Source: Laspinema sp963821735 | GTDB taxonomy: Bacteria; Cyanobacteriota; Cyanobacteriia; Cyanobacteriales; Laspinemataceae | Length of the DNA stretch: 64,000 nucleotides | Direction of reading: 5' to 3' | Assembly (NCBI GenBank): GCA_963821735.1 | Contig: CAWGFK010000055.1 | Span: forward strand, 682,001-746,000 | In this document: positions 9,526 through 19,053 of the stretch, piece by piece | Position numbering within the stretch: position 1 is the first letter of the stretch | Layout of the letters: every line of letters starts with the position of its first letter | The notes under the pieces: model-generated | The model's input: the letters and a program-made list of their open reading frames with translations, nothing else | Database searches by the model: none | Told to the model about the DNA's origin: nothing | Translations under genes and position numbers: made by a program

Positions 9526-10527
9526 ATGCAGCCAATGTTTAAATGGCTTGGTATTGTTACAGCAATGGGGATATCGGGGATATTGATACCGTTACCCGGA
9601 TGGGCAATACCCGATGATCCCACAGGGGGCATGGATTCTGGACAGGTGACCACCTCTCCAGAACTCCTAGAACCGCTACAGCCTCCGGTTACCCCTAGAG
9701 CAACTCCCGTAAGACCCCCTGAAAACCCTACATCGACCCCGAGGGCAACTCCCGAAAGCAGCCCAGAAGCGGCAACTCCGGCAATGCAGCCTGAACCTGT
9801 TGAGCCAAGACCGGCACAACAGGCGACGAGTGAGATTGAGACGTTACTCTCCCGGGGTCAATTTTTGTTGTCCTCCAAGCAATATGAAGATGCGCTCAGA
9901 ACTTATGACAGTGCCCTGGAGTTAAATTCTAATAATGCGGATGCCTGGATTGGTCGAGGCATGGTGTTAGAGCAGTTGGCGCGTTACGATGATGCGATCG
10001 CAGCGATTGACCGGGCGACGGAAATTAGTCCGAATTATTCTCTGGCATGGCTGAGTCGGGGGATGGTCCTCAAACAGGCGGAACGCTTTGAGGATGCATT
10101 AACCGCGTTCGATCGCGCTTTAGACGGGAATGGACAGTGGGGGGACAACCGAGCCGCAGATGCCGCCCTCAACCGGGGTTCGGTGCTCTGGCAACTCGAT
10201 CGCCGGGATGATGCCCTCGCTTCTTTTGACCGGGCCCTCGAACTGGAGCCTCAATTTTCCCTGGCTTGGTACAACAAAGCGACGGCGCTGCTGATCCTCG
10301 GTGACTATGAAGAGGCAGTCAGCGCCTACGATAGCGCCATTAACAGTAATGGCCAATGGGGTTTATCCACGGGTCCAGCGAGTGCCTGGTACAATCGCGG
10401 TTTGGCCCTAGAGCAGTTGGAGCGTTATGAGGATGCGATCGCCTCCTATGACCAAGCGCTGCGAATTACTCCGAACCATACCAAGGCTAGACAGCAGTTG
10501 TCTCGATTGCGTCAGCAGGTGCAGTAG
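9526..10527 (+). CDS. Exported tetratricopeptide-repeat protein
   Basis: A 333-residue protein with a signal peptide (about 1-28, ending LPGWA), a Pro/Thr/Glu-rich linker (about 30-105) and then about five TPR units (about 107-330), each of the form W-x2-G-x2-L-x2-y-A-x-D-ALe. Between repeats are two insertions beginning NGQWG. TPR arrays are protein-binding scaffolds; the target is unknown and the location is probably periplasmic. GGAG lies upstream of the ATG at 9526, which is why the in-frame TTG at 9511 was not used. Its stop codon is five bases from the long inverted repeat at 10533. Confidence 0.85.
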   Translation: MQPMFKWLGIVTAMGISGILIPLPGWAIPDDPTGGMDSGQVTTSPELLEPLQPPVTPRATPVRPPENPTSTPRATPESSPEAATPAMQPEPVEPRPAQQATSEIETLLSRGQFLLSSKQYEDALRTYDSALELNSNNADAWIGRGMVLEQLARYDDAIAAIDRATEISPNYSLAWLSRGMVLKQAERFEDALTAFDRALDGNGQWGDNRAADAALNRGSVLWQLDRRDDALASFDRALELEPQFSLAWYNKATALLILGDYEEAVSAYDSAINSNGQWGLSTGPASAWYNRGLALEQLERYEDAIASYDQALRITPNHTKARQQLSRLRQQVQ

Positions 10528-10532
10528 GCCCT

Positions 10533-10830
10533 AAAACAGGAGCGGGAGTTGAAACTCTAGCCCTGTCAAGGTGTATTTGTAGGGGCGTATTGCATACGCC
10601 CTCTCATGTATGCAATACGCCCCTACAAGAAACTCCGGATGAGGCCCGATTCCATTGACGGATAAAGAGGGCGTATGCAATACGCCCCTACAAGAAACCC
10701 GGATGAGGCGCCGATTCCATTGACGGATAAAGAGGGCGTATGCAATACGCCCCTACAAGAAACTCCGGATGAGGCGGGATTCAATTTACCACCTTGACAG
10801 GGCTAGGGTTGGAACTCCCACTCCTGTTTT
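10533..10830. repeat. MITE-like palindromic element with internal tandem repeats
   Basis: About 41 bases at 10533-10573 reappear in inverted orientation at 10790-10830 with about four mismatches; the inner 17 bases are a perfect match. Between them are three copies of a 65-bp tandem unit (from about 10611, 10676 and 10741), each containing GGGCGTATGCAATACGCCC, preceded by an inverted version near 10577. The element fills almost exactly the gap between two convergent genes. It encodes no protein and could act as a bidirectional terminator or be a non-autonomous mobile element. Confidence 0.75.
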
Positions 10831-10838
10831 CTCTTGTT

Positions 10839-12347
10839 TTACGGAAGCCACCCCGGACGGAGGCCCTCAAAGGGTAACTCTTCGGGTTTGTAATCTAAGG
10901 GGCGGTTGGTGGGGGCGCTGGGATCCAAGGGCAGCAACCAGAGCCGACTTCTGGCGATCGCTTCCCCGGAACTGGTGCGAACGGCATCGATTGGGGCTTG
11001 ATTGGCTTGGGGAGCAACGCTGACAATTTGATCAAACAGCAACCCTAACCCATCCGGGGACAAACTGATATGAATCTCTCGCTGATCCGGTAACAGTACC
11101 AGGGGTTGCAGGTCCCCGGTTTCTAGGTCGATCGCGGCGATGTAAGGTTCTTCTTTATAAATCTCCCCTTCCACCAATTTCGTCAGCAAACAATAGAGGG
11201 TGTTTCCTTGGGGTCCGAATTGGGCGCTCAAAAATGAACCTTGAATGCGGCGCAGTTCTTTGCTGACCCCAGTGGTGGTGACCAAATAGAGCGATCGCGT
11301 GTAGTCAGTGTTGAATTTCACCATCGCGGCGGCGCTTCCATCAGCCGAAAAGCTCAACACTCGCCCAAATTGAGGCAGAAAATCGACAGGTTCGGCTTTC
11401 GGTTCTAGGGGCAAAATGGCGAGTCCCTGTCCCTGGGCGATCGCCACGGTTTGACTATCGGGAGTAATAATAAAATCCCCACCCGGTTCGTTTTCCAAAG
11501 GTTTCGGTTGCTTTCCTTCCTCTATTTTCCAGAGTCCAAATTGTCCCGGGTCCTGTTTGTTGACGCGCTGCACCAAAATGGTTTTACCATCAGGGGAAAG
11601 GTCAAAGCTGAGGTTTTGATAGTTGTCCGAGCCTAAGATCCGTTTGATTTGACCCGGTGAGTTGTCACGGCGGCGTCCGAGTCTGTCAGAGGTTTCTGGG
11701 ACAATGCCGGTGGTGACGCTGAACAGTCGTTGCTCTAAAAGTCCTCGGTTGGGAGAGAAGGAGTCGATCGCGGAAAATAACAGGCGATCGCCCTCGGGAT
11801 AGGGTCTATAATCCAGGACTGTCAGTTCTTTCGGGGTCAGAATCGTTTTTTCGCTTTTGCTGAAGTTGTACAGGATTAACTGTCCCCGTTCTTCCGGGGA
11901 GATTCCGATATAGACTAAGACGCGATCGCGACTTGTGAACTCCCCGACAAATGGCTCAATCAGGGTTCCCTCTTTTCCCGGTTGGGCGAACCGTTCCCGC
12001 GCTTGGCTGAGTTGCAGTTTAAATTCCATGCCATAAGGCACCCCTTGGGTAACCGTGTAAGCCATCCGCCTTCCCGCCCAACTGATTTTACCGGGCACTG
12101 GGGGTTCGATTATAAGGTTGTCTTCCACACTTTGGCGATCCATCGGACGGCTGAAGGTCATGATAAAGGCGCGATCTCTGGCACTGACTTGTTGATTTTG
12201 CCAGCTAAATTCCCGCACTCGCGGAGCGGTACTATCGCCCCCAAATAGGAGCAGGGCGATCGCCACCGTCAAGACTGCAATCAGGGCGATCGCCGCGCGA
12301 TCGAGCGGTTGGGAGAAATTTTTCTGGAGTTGGTCTGCACTGAACAT
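10839..12347 (-). CDS. Membrane-anchored protein with SbsA Ig-like and beta-propeller parts
   Basis: A 502-residue protein with one N-terminal membrane anchor (about 17-36, AAIALIAVLTVAIALLLF). After it comes an Ig-like part (about 45-135) with the FSRPMD pattern of SbsA-type domains. The rest has TolB/WD-like propeller repeats such as LSPDGKTILVQR, ITPDSQTVAIA, FSADGSAAAM and LSPDGLGLLF. The body is likely periplasmic. Its role is unknown; such propellers usually bind proteins or glycans. It converges with the TPR gene across the MITE-like element. Confidence 0.75.
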   Translation of the reverse strand: MFSADQLQKNFSQPLDRAAIALIAVLTVAIALLLFGGDSTAPRVREFSWQNQQVSARDRAFIMTFSRPMDRQSVEDNLIIEPPVPGKISWAGRRMAYTVTQGVPYGMEFKLQLSQARERFAQPGKEGTLIEPFVGEFTSRDRVLVYIGISPEERGQLILYNFSKSEKTILTPKELTVLDYRPYPEGDRLLFSAIDSFSPNRGLLEQRLFSVTTGIVPETSDRLGRRRDNSPGQIKRILGSDNYQNLSFDLSPDGKTILVQRVNKQDPGQFGLWKIEEGKQPKPLENEPGGDFIITPDSQTVAIAQGQGLAILPLEPKAEPVDFLPQFGRVLSFSADGSAAAMVKFNTDYTRSLYLVTTTGVSKELRRIQGSFLSAQFGPQGNTLYCLLTKLVEGEIYKEEPYIAAIDLETGDLQPLVLLPDQREIHISLSPDGLGLLFDQIVSVAPQANQAPIDAVRTSSGEAIARSRLWLLPLDPSAPTNRPLDYKPEELPFEGLRPGWLP

Positions 12348-12832
12348 CGGTTAAGGGTTACTGTTGAGAGTTTAGAGCAAAGAGTTGAGGGACCCGGTTG
12401 CCCGACTGACGCATCATTTCTCTAGTCGGCACAGCCGTAGATGAAAGCCACCTATCAGATTGGATGAAAAATCCCCACTCTGGCGTAAGTCTTGGGGGTT
12501 AACCCCAGGGGACTGAATGCCTACCCATCGGACGCAGAGATGGAAATTCAACTGTTTTAATTTAACATTCCCATCGGACTCCCTCCAGATTATCCCCCGA
12601 CAGTTCCCCCAATTGCTCAGGCCCCTTTGAGCGATCGCCTTGCCAAAATCTTTGTGTTATACTAAGTTTGATTATTGTTGATTGCCCCGGTCAAAACTTG
12701 TCCGAAAAATCAATAACCTAACGTGAGAAATTATATATAAATAGTTGCGGATCGGCTATAGCGAATCTAAATCATCAGGGAAATAGAATTCATACCAAAT
12801 CCAGTTATTAAAAGTCGGTTTTCTGGATTAGC

Positions 12833-12881
12833 CCGCGCAGGCGGGCTTCGTTTGTATAGCCCCACCCTTGAAGGTGTGGGT
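12833..12881. repeat. REP-like double hairpin
   Basis: GCCCGCGCAGGCGGGC at 12833 forms a GC-rich hairpin, and CCCACCCTTGAAGGTGTGGG at about 12862 forms a second one 13 bases on. Paired hairpins of this kind are common dispersed repeats between cyanobacterial genes. A following T-rich stretch could also let it terminate transcription. Confidence 0.6.
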
Positions 12882-13084
12882 TTTTATAAACTAGCGCAAC
12901 CGAATTCCGTATGACTGTCTGATTTAGAGACACCTGCTATCTATTCGGGAGAGTTTAAGTTAGAAATTTCCGTAAGTATTATTACTTATTTAGCCTAATC
13001 AAAATTTTAATTTAACCCTATATTTTACGCTGAACCTGGGGCGGTTGAGTCGATTAATCGGGCAATTTAAACTAACCATAGAGT

Positions 13085-13122
13085 AAAATCAATGGTAACC
13101 CTTTTTAAAATCAATAGTTACC
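13085..13122 (+). promoter_or_regulatory. Two 16-bp direct repeats 22 bp apart, candidate LysR-type operator
   Basis: AAAATCAATGGTAACC (13085) and AAAATCAATAGTTACC (13107) match at 14 of 16 positions and start 22 bases apart, about two helical turns. They lie about 245 bases upstream of ndhF. The ATCAAT core recalls the published NdhR (CcmR) motif, which represses inducible CO2-uptake genes, but the spacing does not match that motif exactly. Confidence 0.45.
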
Positions 13123-13365
13123 TTGGTCAGCCCCTCAAGCCGCCCAAAGCCCGATGGAGATAAGGCTATAAGCAGAAATTAGAGAACCAATTATTAATTT
13201 TTGTGGAGGAGTCTCTTCCTTTTGGGACGGAATAACGATACGCTGATCCCAAGAAGATTAAGAAAAGATAAATCTATTCCAGCCTGGGCCGATTGTCTTC
13301 TGCGAAATTTATCACGGAAGCATCAAAGGCAGACTGTTCATTTACACACAAATTAGGAAACGCGG

Positions 13366-15224
13366 ATGGCTGATTTACTTCTGACAACCGTTTGGTTCGT
13401 GCCTGGGTATGCCTTACTCGGGGCACTCCTGGCGGGCGCTTGGTCACCGGGAACGATCCGAAAAACAGGACCGAGACCCTCGGGCTATATTAATTTAGTC
13501 CTGACATTTTTAGCCTTTGGTCATAGTTTGTTGGCTTTACCAGCCACCTGGAATCAACCGGCGCAACAGATATCTTGGACTTGGTTGGATGCTGCCGGGT
13601 TAACCCTAACGGTAGATTTAAAAATATCCGCCTTGACCGTCGGTGCAATGGCATTAGTCACGGGATTGAATCTGCTGGCGCAGATTTTTGCTGTGGGATA
13701 TATGGAAATGGATTGGGGTTGGGGTCGCTTCTATGCCATGTTGGGCGTATTTGAAGCGGGATTATGCGCCCTGATTTTGTGCAATTCCTTATTTTTCAGC
13801 TATGTCATTTTAGAAATCCTCACCCTGGGCACTTATTTATTAGTGGGATTGTGGTTCTCGCAACCGTTGGTAGTGACGGGGCCCGAGATGCTTTTTTAAC
13901 CAAACGGGTGGGAGATTTAATTCTACTGATGGGGGTAGTTGCTTTATTGCCCTTAGCAGGCACCTGGAATTTTGATGAATTAGCGCAATGGGCGCAAACC
14001 GCTGATGTAGACCCGAAAGTTGCAACCTTGTTGGGGTTAGCGTTAATTGCCGGACCCTTGGGGAAATGCGCGCAGTTTCCCTTGCATCTGTGGTTGGATG
14101 AGGCGATGGAGGGACCCGTTCCCAGTACGATTTTGCGGAATTCCGTGGTGGTGGCAACTGGGGCCTGGGTGTTGGTTAGATTACAGCCGGTGTTGGCGTT
14201 GTCGGAGATTGCCACAACGACGGTGATTTATATTGGGGCGGTGACGGCAGTAGGGGCTTCGGCGATCGCCATTGCCCAAATTGATATCAAGCGATCGCTC
14301 TCTTACTCCGTGAGTGCCTACATGGGGTTAATGTTTATCGCCGTGGGGACGGGGGAGACTCAAACCGCTTTGATGTTACTCCTGTCTTACGCGGTGGCAA
14401 TGGCACTCCTGGTCACCTGTACCGGGGGACTGATCTGGAATACGATTACCCAAGACCTCACTCAGTATGGCGGACTCTGGTCTCGCCGTCCGATTTCTGG
14501 GTTAGCCTTTCTCGTGGGATTCGCGGGTTTAGTGGCGTTACCTCCCTTTGGCGGATTCTGGGCGTTGCTCAAAATGGCGGAGAATCTGTGGCAGGCACAT
14601 CCGGAGTTGGTGGGTGTGTTGGTCGTGGTGAATGGGTTAACGGCATTTAGTTTGATTCGCGAGTTCGGATTAATTTTTGCCGGGAAACCGAAACCGATGA
14701 CCGTGCGATCGCCTGAAGTGCATTGGCCGATGGTGATTCCAATGGTGGCTTTAATGGGCGTGACCCTGCATATTCCGTTAATTTTGATGGAATGTAATCT
14801 GCTGCCGGATTGGGCTAACCTGAATGTTACAGTAGCGGGTGCTTTGATTGGATCAACCGTAGTTGGCGGTGGATTAGCGGGGTTCATTTATATGAGCGAT
14901 CGCATTTCCAAACCCGTCAAATTTGGTCCCCAATCCGTCCAAGACTTTTTTGCTTACGATTTTTATACCGCCAAGTTGTACAAGCTAACCATTGTATTTG
15001 CTGTAGGGTTGGTTTCTCGAATGGTGTTCTGGTTTGACCGCTATATTGTCGATGGATTGGTCAATTTAGTGGGACTATTCACCGTATTTAGCGGCCAGAG
15101 CTTAAAATACAATGTTTCGGGACAAACCCAATTTTATGCCCTCACGATTCTGTTCGGGGTGGCTGTACTGGGAATGTTACTAGCTTGGCCCTCGTTGGCG
15201 AAAATTTTCTTAATTTTCAACTAA
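13366..15224 (+). CDS. ndhF: NAD(P)H-quinone oxidoreductase subunit NdhF, CO2-uptake type, frameshifted
   Basis: A membrane proton-pumping antiporter-like subunit of NDH-1 in the thylakoid membrane, about 619 residues when joined, the length of NdhF3/NdhF4. The first frame runs 13366-13899 and the second continues to 15224. Together they hold many hydrophobic helices, the conserved GARDAFLTKRVGD motif, the lysine and histidine helices (GKCAQFPLHLWLDEAMEGP) and the IKRSLSYS motif. The join needs one extra G in the GGGG run at 13878-13881; then ACG GGG GCC CGA gives the expected TGARD. As written, translation stops at 13899. Missequencing is more likely than gene death because both halves are well conserved and ndhD and cup follow intact. 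The synteny (ndhF-ndhD-cup) marks the inducible CO2-uptake complex, most likely the F3/D3 form. Confidence 0.85.
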
Positions 15225-15478
15225 CCGACTCGGGTAAAATCGGATGTCAGAATTTGGTTATATCCCACGTCTGCCGTGCCGTTTGCCATAGAAAAAACCA
15301 GCTTCGATGTGATGCACATTCCTCACTCGAAAGCTTTTTGCACTACAAGTCCATCAGGTTTAGAGCCATTCTCCGAATGATTTAGGGTTGCTATATTAAC
15401 CCAGGCTACTGCTAAACCTGAATGGCCTCGGTGCTGCCATTGTTGATTCATGTTTGAGGACCTAGAAAGAATAAAGCT

Positions 15479-16987
15479 ATGCTGAGTCTATTAATTGGAT
15501 TGCCTCTTATCGGTGCAGCGCTCATTGGATTTTGGCCCTCCAAAGGGTCGCCTACGCTGTTCAGAAATATTGCTTTAGCCGTCGCTGTGGGGATTCTAGG
15601 TTGGACCGTGGCGATTGGCACCCAGTTTGATTTAGCTTCCCCGGGAATGCAATTTCCAGAATATTTACCTTGGATTCCCCAGTTAGGACTCAGCTATAAA
15701 TTAGGCATTGATGGGTTATCTTTCCCCCTGCTGGGCTTAAGTGCGTTACTCAATTGCATTGCCATTTATGGTCGGGGTGAAACCGTGGAGCGCCCCCGGC
15801 TCTATTATCCCATGATTTTCCTGGTTAATGCCGGAATCACCGGGGCATTTGCCGCACAAAATTTATTATTATTTGTGCTGTTTTATGAATTAGAACTGAT
15901 TCCGCTGTACCTCTTAATTGGGATTTGGGGGGGGCAAAAACGCGGGTATGCCGCGATGAAATTCCTAATTTATACCGCATTATCGGGGATTTTAATCTTA
16001 GCTGGATTTTTGGGAATTGCTTGGTTAACCCATTCGAGCAGCTTTGATATCGGTTCGATTTCCACGGAAAAATTATCCTTAACCACCCAACTGATTTTAC
16101 TCACTATTCTATTAATCGGATTTGGGATTAAAATTCCGCTGGTTCCCTTGCATACTTGGTTACCCGATGCTTATGTGGAAGCGTCTCCGGCAGTGGCGAT
16201 TCTCCTAGGGGGAATTCTGGCTAAATTAGGCGCTTATGGATTAATCCGATTTGGGTTACAATTGTTCCCAGAAACCTGGGCAGTCGTGGGTCCTGGGTTA
16301 GCGATTATTGGGGTGGTGAGCGTGATGTATGGTGCCTTTAGTGCGATCGCTCAAAAGGACATCAAGCGCATGGTTGCCTACAGTTCCATTGGACACATGG
16401 GCTATATTTTAGTTGCTGCCGCTGCTGGAACTCCCCTCAGCTTACTCGGTGCAGTCGCTCAAATGGTCAGTCATGGATTAATTCTCGCCATTCTCTTTTA
16501 TATCGTAGGCATCATTGAGCAGAAAGTCGGCACTCGCGAACTGGATGTTTTGAATGGATTAATGAATCCCAATCGCGGATTACCTCTCACCAGCGCCTTT
16601 CTAATTTTAGGAGGTATGGCAAGTGCCGGAATTCCCGGATTGGTGGGATTTATTGCTGAGTTCATGGTCTTTCAAGGCAGCTTTTCAGTCTTCCCAGTGC
16701 AGACTTTACTTTGTATTATTGCCTCGGGTTTAACCGCCGTTTATTTTGCGATTTTAATCAATCGCACCTGTTTTGGAAAACTGGATAATAAATTGGCCTA
16801 TTATCCTAAAGTTTTGGCAGCCGAACGAATTCCCGCATTAGTATTAGCAATCACTATTTTTATCTTAGGCATTCAACCCGGTTGGTTAGTGCGCTGGAGT
16901 GAACCAACCACTACAGCAATGGTTGCCAAAATTATCCCCGCTAATTCCGCGCAAATTGCTCAAAAATTGAACAATTTTGCACCCTAA
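15479..16987 (+). CDS. ndhD: NAD(P)H-quinone oxidoreductase subunit NdhD, CO2-uptake type
   Basis: A 502-residue polytopic proton-pumping subunit of NDH-1 (NuoM/NdhD family) of the thylakoid membrane. Family marks include LFYELELIPLYLLIGIWGG (conserved Glu), IKIPLVPLHTWLPDAYVEA (conserved Lys and His), QKDIKRMVAYSSIGHMG and GLVGFIAEF. It follows ndhF by 254 bases and precedes the CO2 hydration gene, the standard order for NDH-1MS/MS' CO2-uptake complexes. By context it is NdhD3 or NdhD4; the fasciclin gene nearby favours D3. The ATG start is preceded by a weak GAGGACC. Confidence 0.93.
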   Translation: MLSLLIGLPLIGAALIGFWPSKGSPTLFRNIALAVAVGILGWTVAIGTQFDLASPGMQFPEYLPWIPQLGLSYKLGIDGLSFPLLGLSALLNCIAIYGRGETVERPRLYYPMIFLVNAGITGAFAAQNLLLFVLFYELELIPLYLLIGIWGGQKRGYAAMKFLIYTALSGILILAGFLGIAWLTHSSSFDIGSISTEKLSLTTQLILLTILLIGFGIKIPLVPLHTWLPDAYVEASPAVAILLGGILAKLGAYGLIRFGLQLFPETWAVVGPGLAIIGVVSVMYGAFSAIAQKDIKRMVAYSSIGHMGYILVAAAAGTPLSLLGAVAQMVSHGLILAILFYIVGIIEQKVGTRELDVLNGLMNPNRGLPLTSAFLILGGMASAGIPGLVGFIAEFMVFQGSFSVFPVQTLLCIIASGLTAVYFAILINRTCFGKLDNKLAYYPKVLAAERIPALVLAITIFILGIQPGWLVRWSEPTTTAMVAKIIPANSAQIAQKLNNFAP

Positions 16988-17068
16988 CAGGAATAGGATA
17001 ATTCCTGTTGCCGGAGTGGGAGCATCTTGCTCCTTTATTCATCCAGGGAGAGAGTTCCTCCTTGCAAA

Positions 17069-17168
17069 AGTAGGGTTTTTATGTTCAAGGTGCTTCGTTT
17101 CACATTTAAGGGGACCGGAAGTTCACTTAAATGTGAGGCAAATTCCCCTGAACGTAAAAAAACCTACT
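17069..17168. repeat. 100-bp nested inverted repeat between ndhD and the cup gene
   Basis: The outer arms AGTAGGGTTTTTATGTTCAA (17069) and its imperfect complement ending at 17168 enclose perfect inner arms CACATTTAAG (17101) and CTTAAATGTG (17126) with a 15-base loop. It could fold as a long hairpin in the ndhD-cup transcript, or be a small MITE. Two shorter hairpins (near 16989 and 17014) lie just upstream. Confidence 0.65.
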
Positions 17169-17203
17169 GTTTTTGATTGTTATTCCAGAAAAATATCCAA
17201 ACT

Positions 17204-18499
17204 ATGACAACGACAACTTCCACCAAACTCCCCCCTTCCACCCATGAATTTGCCGATATTATTCATCGCTTAGAAGCCGGTGGCGCAATGTTGCCGGATA
17301 CTCCAGAAAATTTGATGCAAATTATCGGCATTTATAAAGCCTACGCGGTGCCGATGGACTTCTACTGGCGAGATTTGCTTTATATTGCTGAAGAGGTGTT
17401 TTTAGAACCGTTTAACTTCTTCAAATACTTCCTGCCGAAAGAGTATTTAGACTTGCATAATCACTATGCTGGCGATGATGCGGACTTGCGAATTTGGCGG
17501 GGAGAGGCAACGGCGCATCCGGAACTGTTAGCCTTTATGGAAAAAGGGGAATTAAACCAAAAAATCCCCCGATTGTTCCATCACTGGTTGCACGATCGCG
17601 TTAATATGGAATTTGCCGAAGCCTGTATGCGCGCGATGTATTGGCATGGCAGAGATATGGGTTGGGGAAAATTTGATGCTTATCTCGATAGTGATGAGTA
17701 CAAAGCCAATGCTGATGTTGCCATTAAAGCCTACTTTAAAGGCAATCCCGTGATGCTGGGACTCTATAAACTGTTCCCAGAAATGTTTTTAGAACAGGTA
17801 AGGCAACTTTCCTATTATAGCAACTTGGGATTGTTCTGGGAAGTGATGGCTCCCGTGTTTTTTGAAATGTCGGATCTGTATGATGAAGGCAAACTAACCA
17901 CCGTTCCGGAAGCGATGAATTTCCTCGTCAATGGCATCTTTGCCATTGCGGGTCGTCCGATTTACCATCACGCTCATATTCGCGGGGAAGTTTACGAAAT
18001 TATCCCCAAATCTAAAGGCTTTACCTGGTTATATGAAGCCGCATTACCCTACGTCGAAGCTGTCTTTTATCGCACAGCACCCTTCCGAGGTACGAAATCC
18101 TATAATGCTCAAGCCAAACAAGTGCCGGATGAGCAGAAAGACTTCCATTATGGCATTTTATATGCCGATGTCTTTCCCGTAGGAACCGCAGGCATTCCCC
18201 CAACATTATTAATGCAGGATATGCTCCATTTCCTCCCTCCCTATTTGGTAGATTATTATCGCCAATATTGCCGGGGAGAGGATGATATGTTGATTCAGTT
18301 GGGAATTACATTCCAGCGATCGATGTATTGTGTCACTTCCGCTGTCATTCAAGCGTTACGGACTGCTTTACTCTATCCCTTAGATGACCCCAATCCCAAG
18401 CATTTGATGGCAAATCGGCGGTTTTTTGAAAGCCAACTCGATCGCTTCAAACGTCCTGAATCCCGAATCCGAGAGATTCAGAGTCAGGATTATCGATAA
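17204..18499 (+). CDS. cupA: CO2 hydration protein (CupA/ChpY type)
   Basis: A 431-residue soluble protein of the ChpX/ChpY family, found only with the specialised NDH-1 complexes, where it hydrates CO2 to bicarbonate at the cytoplasmic face of the thylakoid membrane. The family is shown by the whole sequence, e.g. LEAGGAMLPDTPENLMQ near the N-terminus and YCRGEDDMLIQLG near the C-terminus, and by its place after ndhF-ndhD. The ATG at 17204 (MTTTTSTKLPPSTHEF) is preferred to an upstream TTG. CupA versus CupB cannot be settled by eye; the order ndhF-ndhD-cup with a CupS-like fasciclin gene next door favours CupA. A strong hairpin at 18503 follows the stop. Confidence 0.85.
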   Translation: MTTTTSTKLPPSTHEFADIIHRLEAGGAMLPDTPENLMQIIGIYKAYAVPMDFYWRDLLYIAEEVFLEPFNFFKYFLPKEYLDLHNHYAGDDADLRIWRGEATAHPELLAFMEKGELNQKIPRLFHHWLHDRVNMEFAEACMRAMYWHGRDMGWGKFDAYLDSDEYKANADVAIKAYFKGNPVMLGLYKLFPEMFLEQVRQLSYYSNLGLFWEVMAPVFFEMSDLYDEGKLTTVPEAMNFLVNGIFAIAGRPIYHHAHIRGEVYEIIPKSKGFTWLYEAALPYVEAVFYRTAPFRGTKSYNAQAKQVPDEQKDFHYGILYADVFPVGTAGIPPTLLMQDMLHFLPPYLVDYYRQYCRGEDDMLIQLGITFQRSMYCVTSAVIQALRTALLYPLDDPNPKHLMANRRFFESQLDRFKRPESRIREIQSQDYR

Positions 18500-18502
18500 G
18501 TG

Positions 18503-18541
18503 GCAATAACCGGCGGGATGGTAACAACCGCCGGTTATTGC
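18503..18541. terminator. Bidirectional hairpin terminator
   Basis: GCAATAACCGGCGG and its exact complement form a perfect 14-bp stem with an 11-base loop between the convergent cup and fasciclin genes. There is no long T-tract, so the stem itself would do most of the work. Confidence 0.65.
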
Positions 18542-18550
18542 TACTCAGTT

Positions 18551-18952
18551 TTATCCCATTAAAATGACGTTATCAATCACATGAATCACCCCATTATCCG
18601 CTTCCACATCAGCCATAACCACTGTGGCATTCTTGACTTCAAATCCATCGGAACAATCTATAGAAATCGGAGACCCTTCTACAGAGGTAACTGACTCTAA
18701 TTTTGCTAAATCCGCTTGCATCAATTTACCCGGAACGACATGATAGGTTAAAATCCGTGCCAATTGAGGAATATTTTGTAACAGGGTTTGAATGGTTCCG
18801 GGGGGTAGTTTGGCAAAGGCGGCATCCGTGGGAGCAAAAACGGTGAAAGGACCGGGACTTTTTAAGGTTTCGACTAAATTCGCCGCTTGCACCGCTGCGA
18901 CAAGGGTTTTAAAGGAGTCATTGCTGACGGCAATATCGACAATATCGGGCAT
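18551..18952 (-). CDS. Fasciclin-domain protein (CupS-like)
   Basis: A 133-residue single fasciclin (FAS1) domain without signal peptide. It shows the FAS1 signatures FTVFAPTDAAFAKLP (about 36-50) and LTYHVVPGK (about 78-86), and ends ADNGVIHVIDNVILMG. Cyanobacterial CupS, an NDH-1MS subunit encoded next to cupA, is a protein of this size and fold. Here the gene is next to cup but on the opposite strand, so it is not in the same operon. It may be CupS or one of the other cyanobacterial fasciclin paralogs. Confidence 0.87.
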   Translation of the reverse strand: MPDIVDIAVSNDSFKTLVAAVQAANLVETLKSPGPFTVFAPTDAAFAKLPPGTIQTLLQNIPQLARILTYHVVPGKLMQADLAKLESVTSVEGSPISIDCSDGFEVKNATVVMADVEADNGVIHVIDNVILMG

Positions 18953-19053
18953 GAATTTACCTCAAATTGGACAAAATGCTTTAAATTAATTGTATGATAA
19001 AGGGTGAATTGTAGCGAAGTAATAGAAAAGTTGGGGAAGGGGAAGCAGAGAGC

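Larger units (their letters stand above)
12348..13365. other. Intergenic region upstream of the CO2-uptake NDH genes
   Basis: No gene is supported in this 1-kb AT-rich stretch. It holds a REP-like double hairpin (12833-12881) and a pair of direct repeats (13085-13122). It probably contains the promoter and regulatory region of the ndhF operon. Confidence 0.55.

Noticed and set aside
10611..10785. Possible CRISPR array
   Set aside because: There are only three copies, the spacing unit itself is conserved, and the repeats contain long internal palindromes; there are no variable spacers or cas genes.
13878..13900. Programmed frameshift in ndhF
   Set aside because: No standard slippery heptamer is in frame, and a slip on the T run would not restore the conserved GARDAF motif; a missing G fits better.
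14462..14887. Minus-strand frame within ndhF
   Set aside because: It is a shadow of a GC-rich membrane-protein gene; its Pro/Asn-rich composition is typical of antisense frames.
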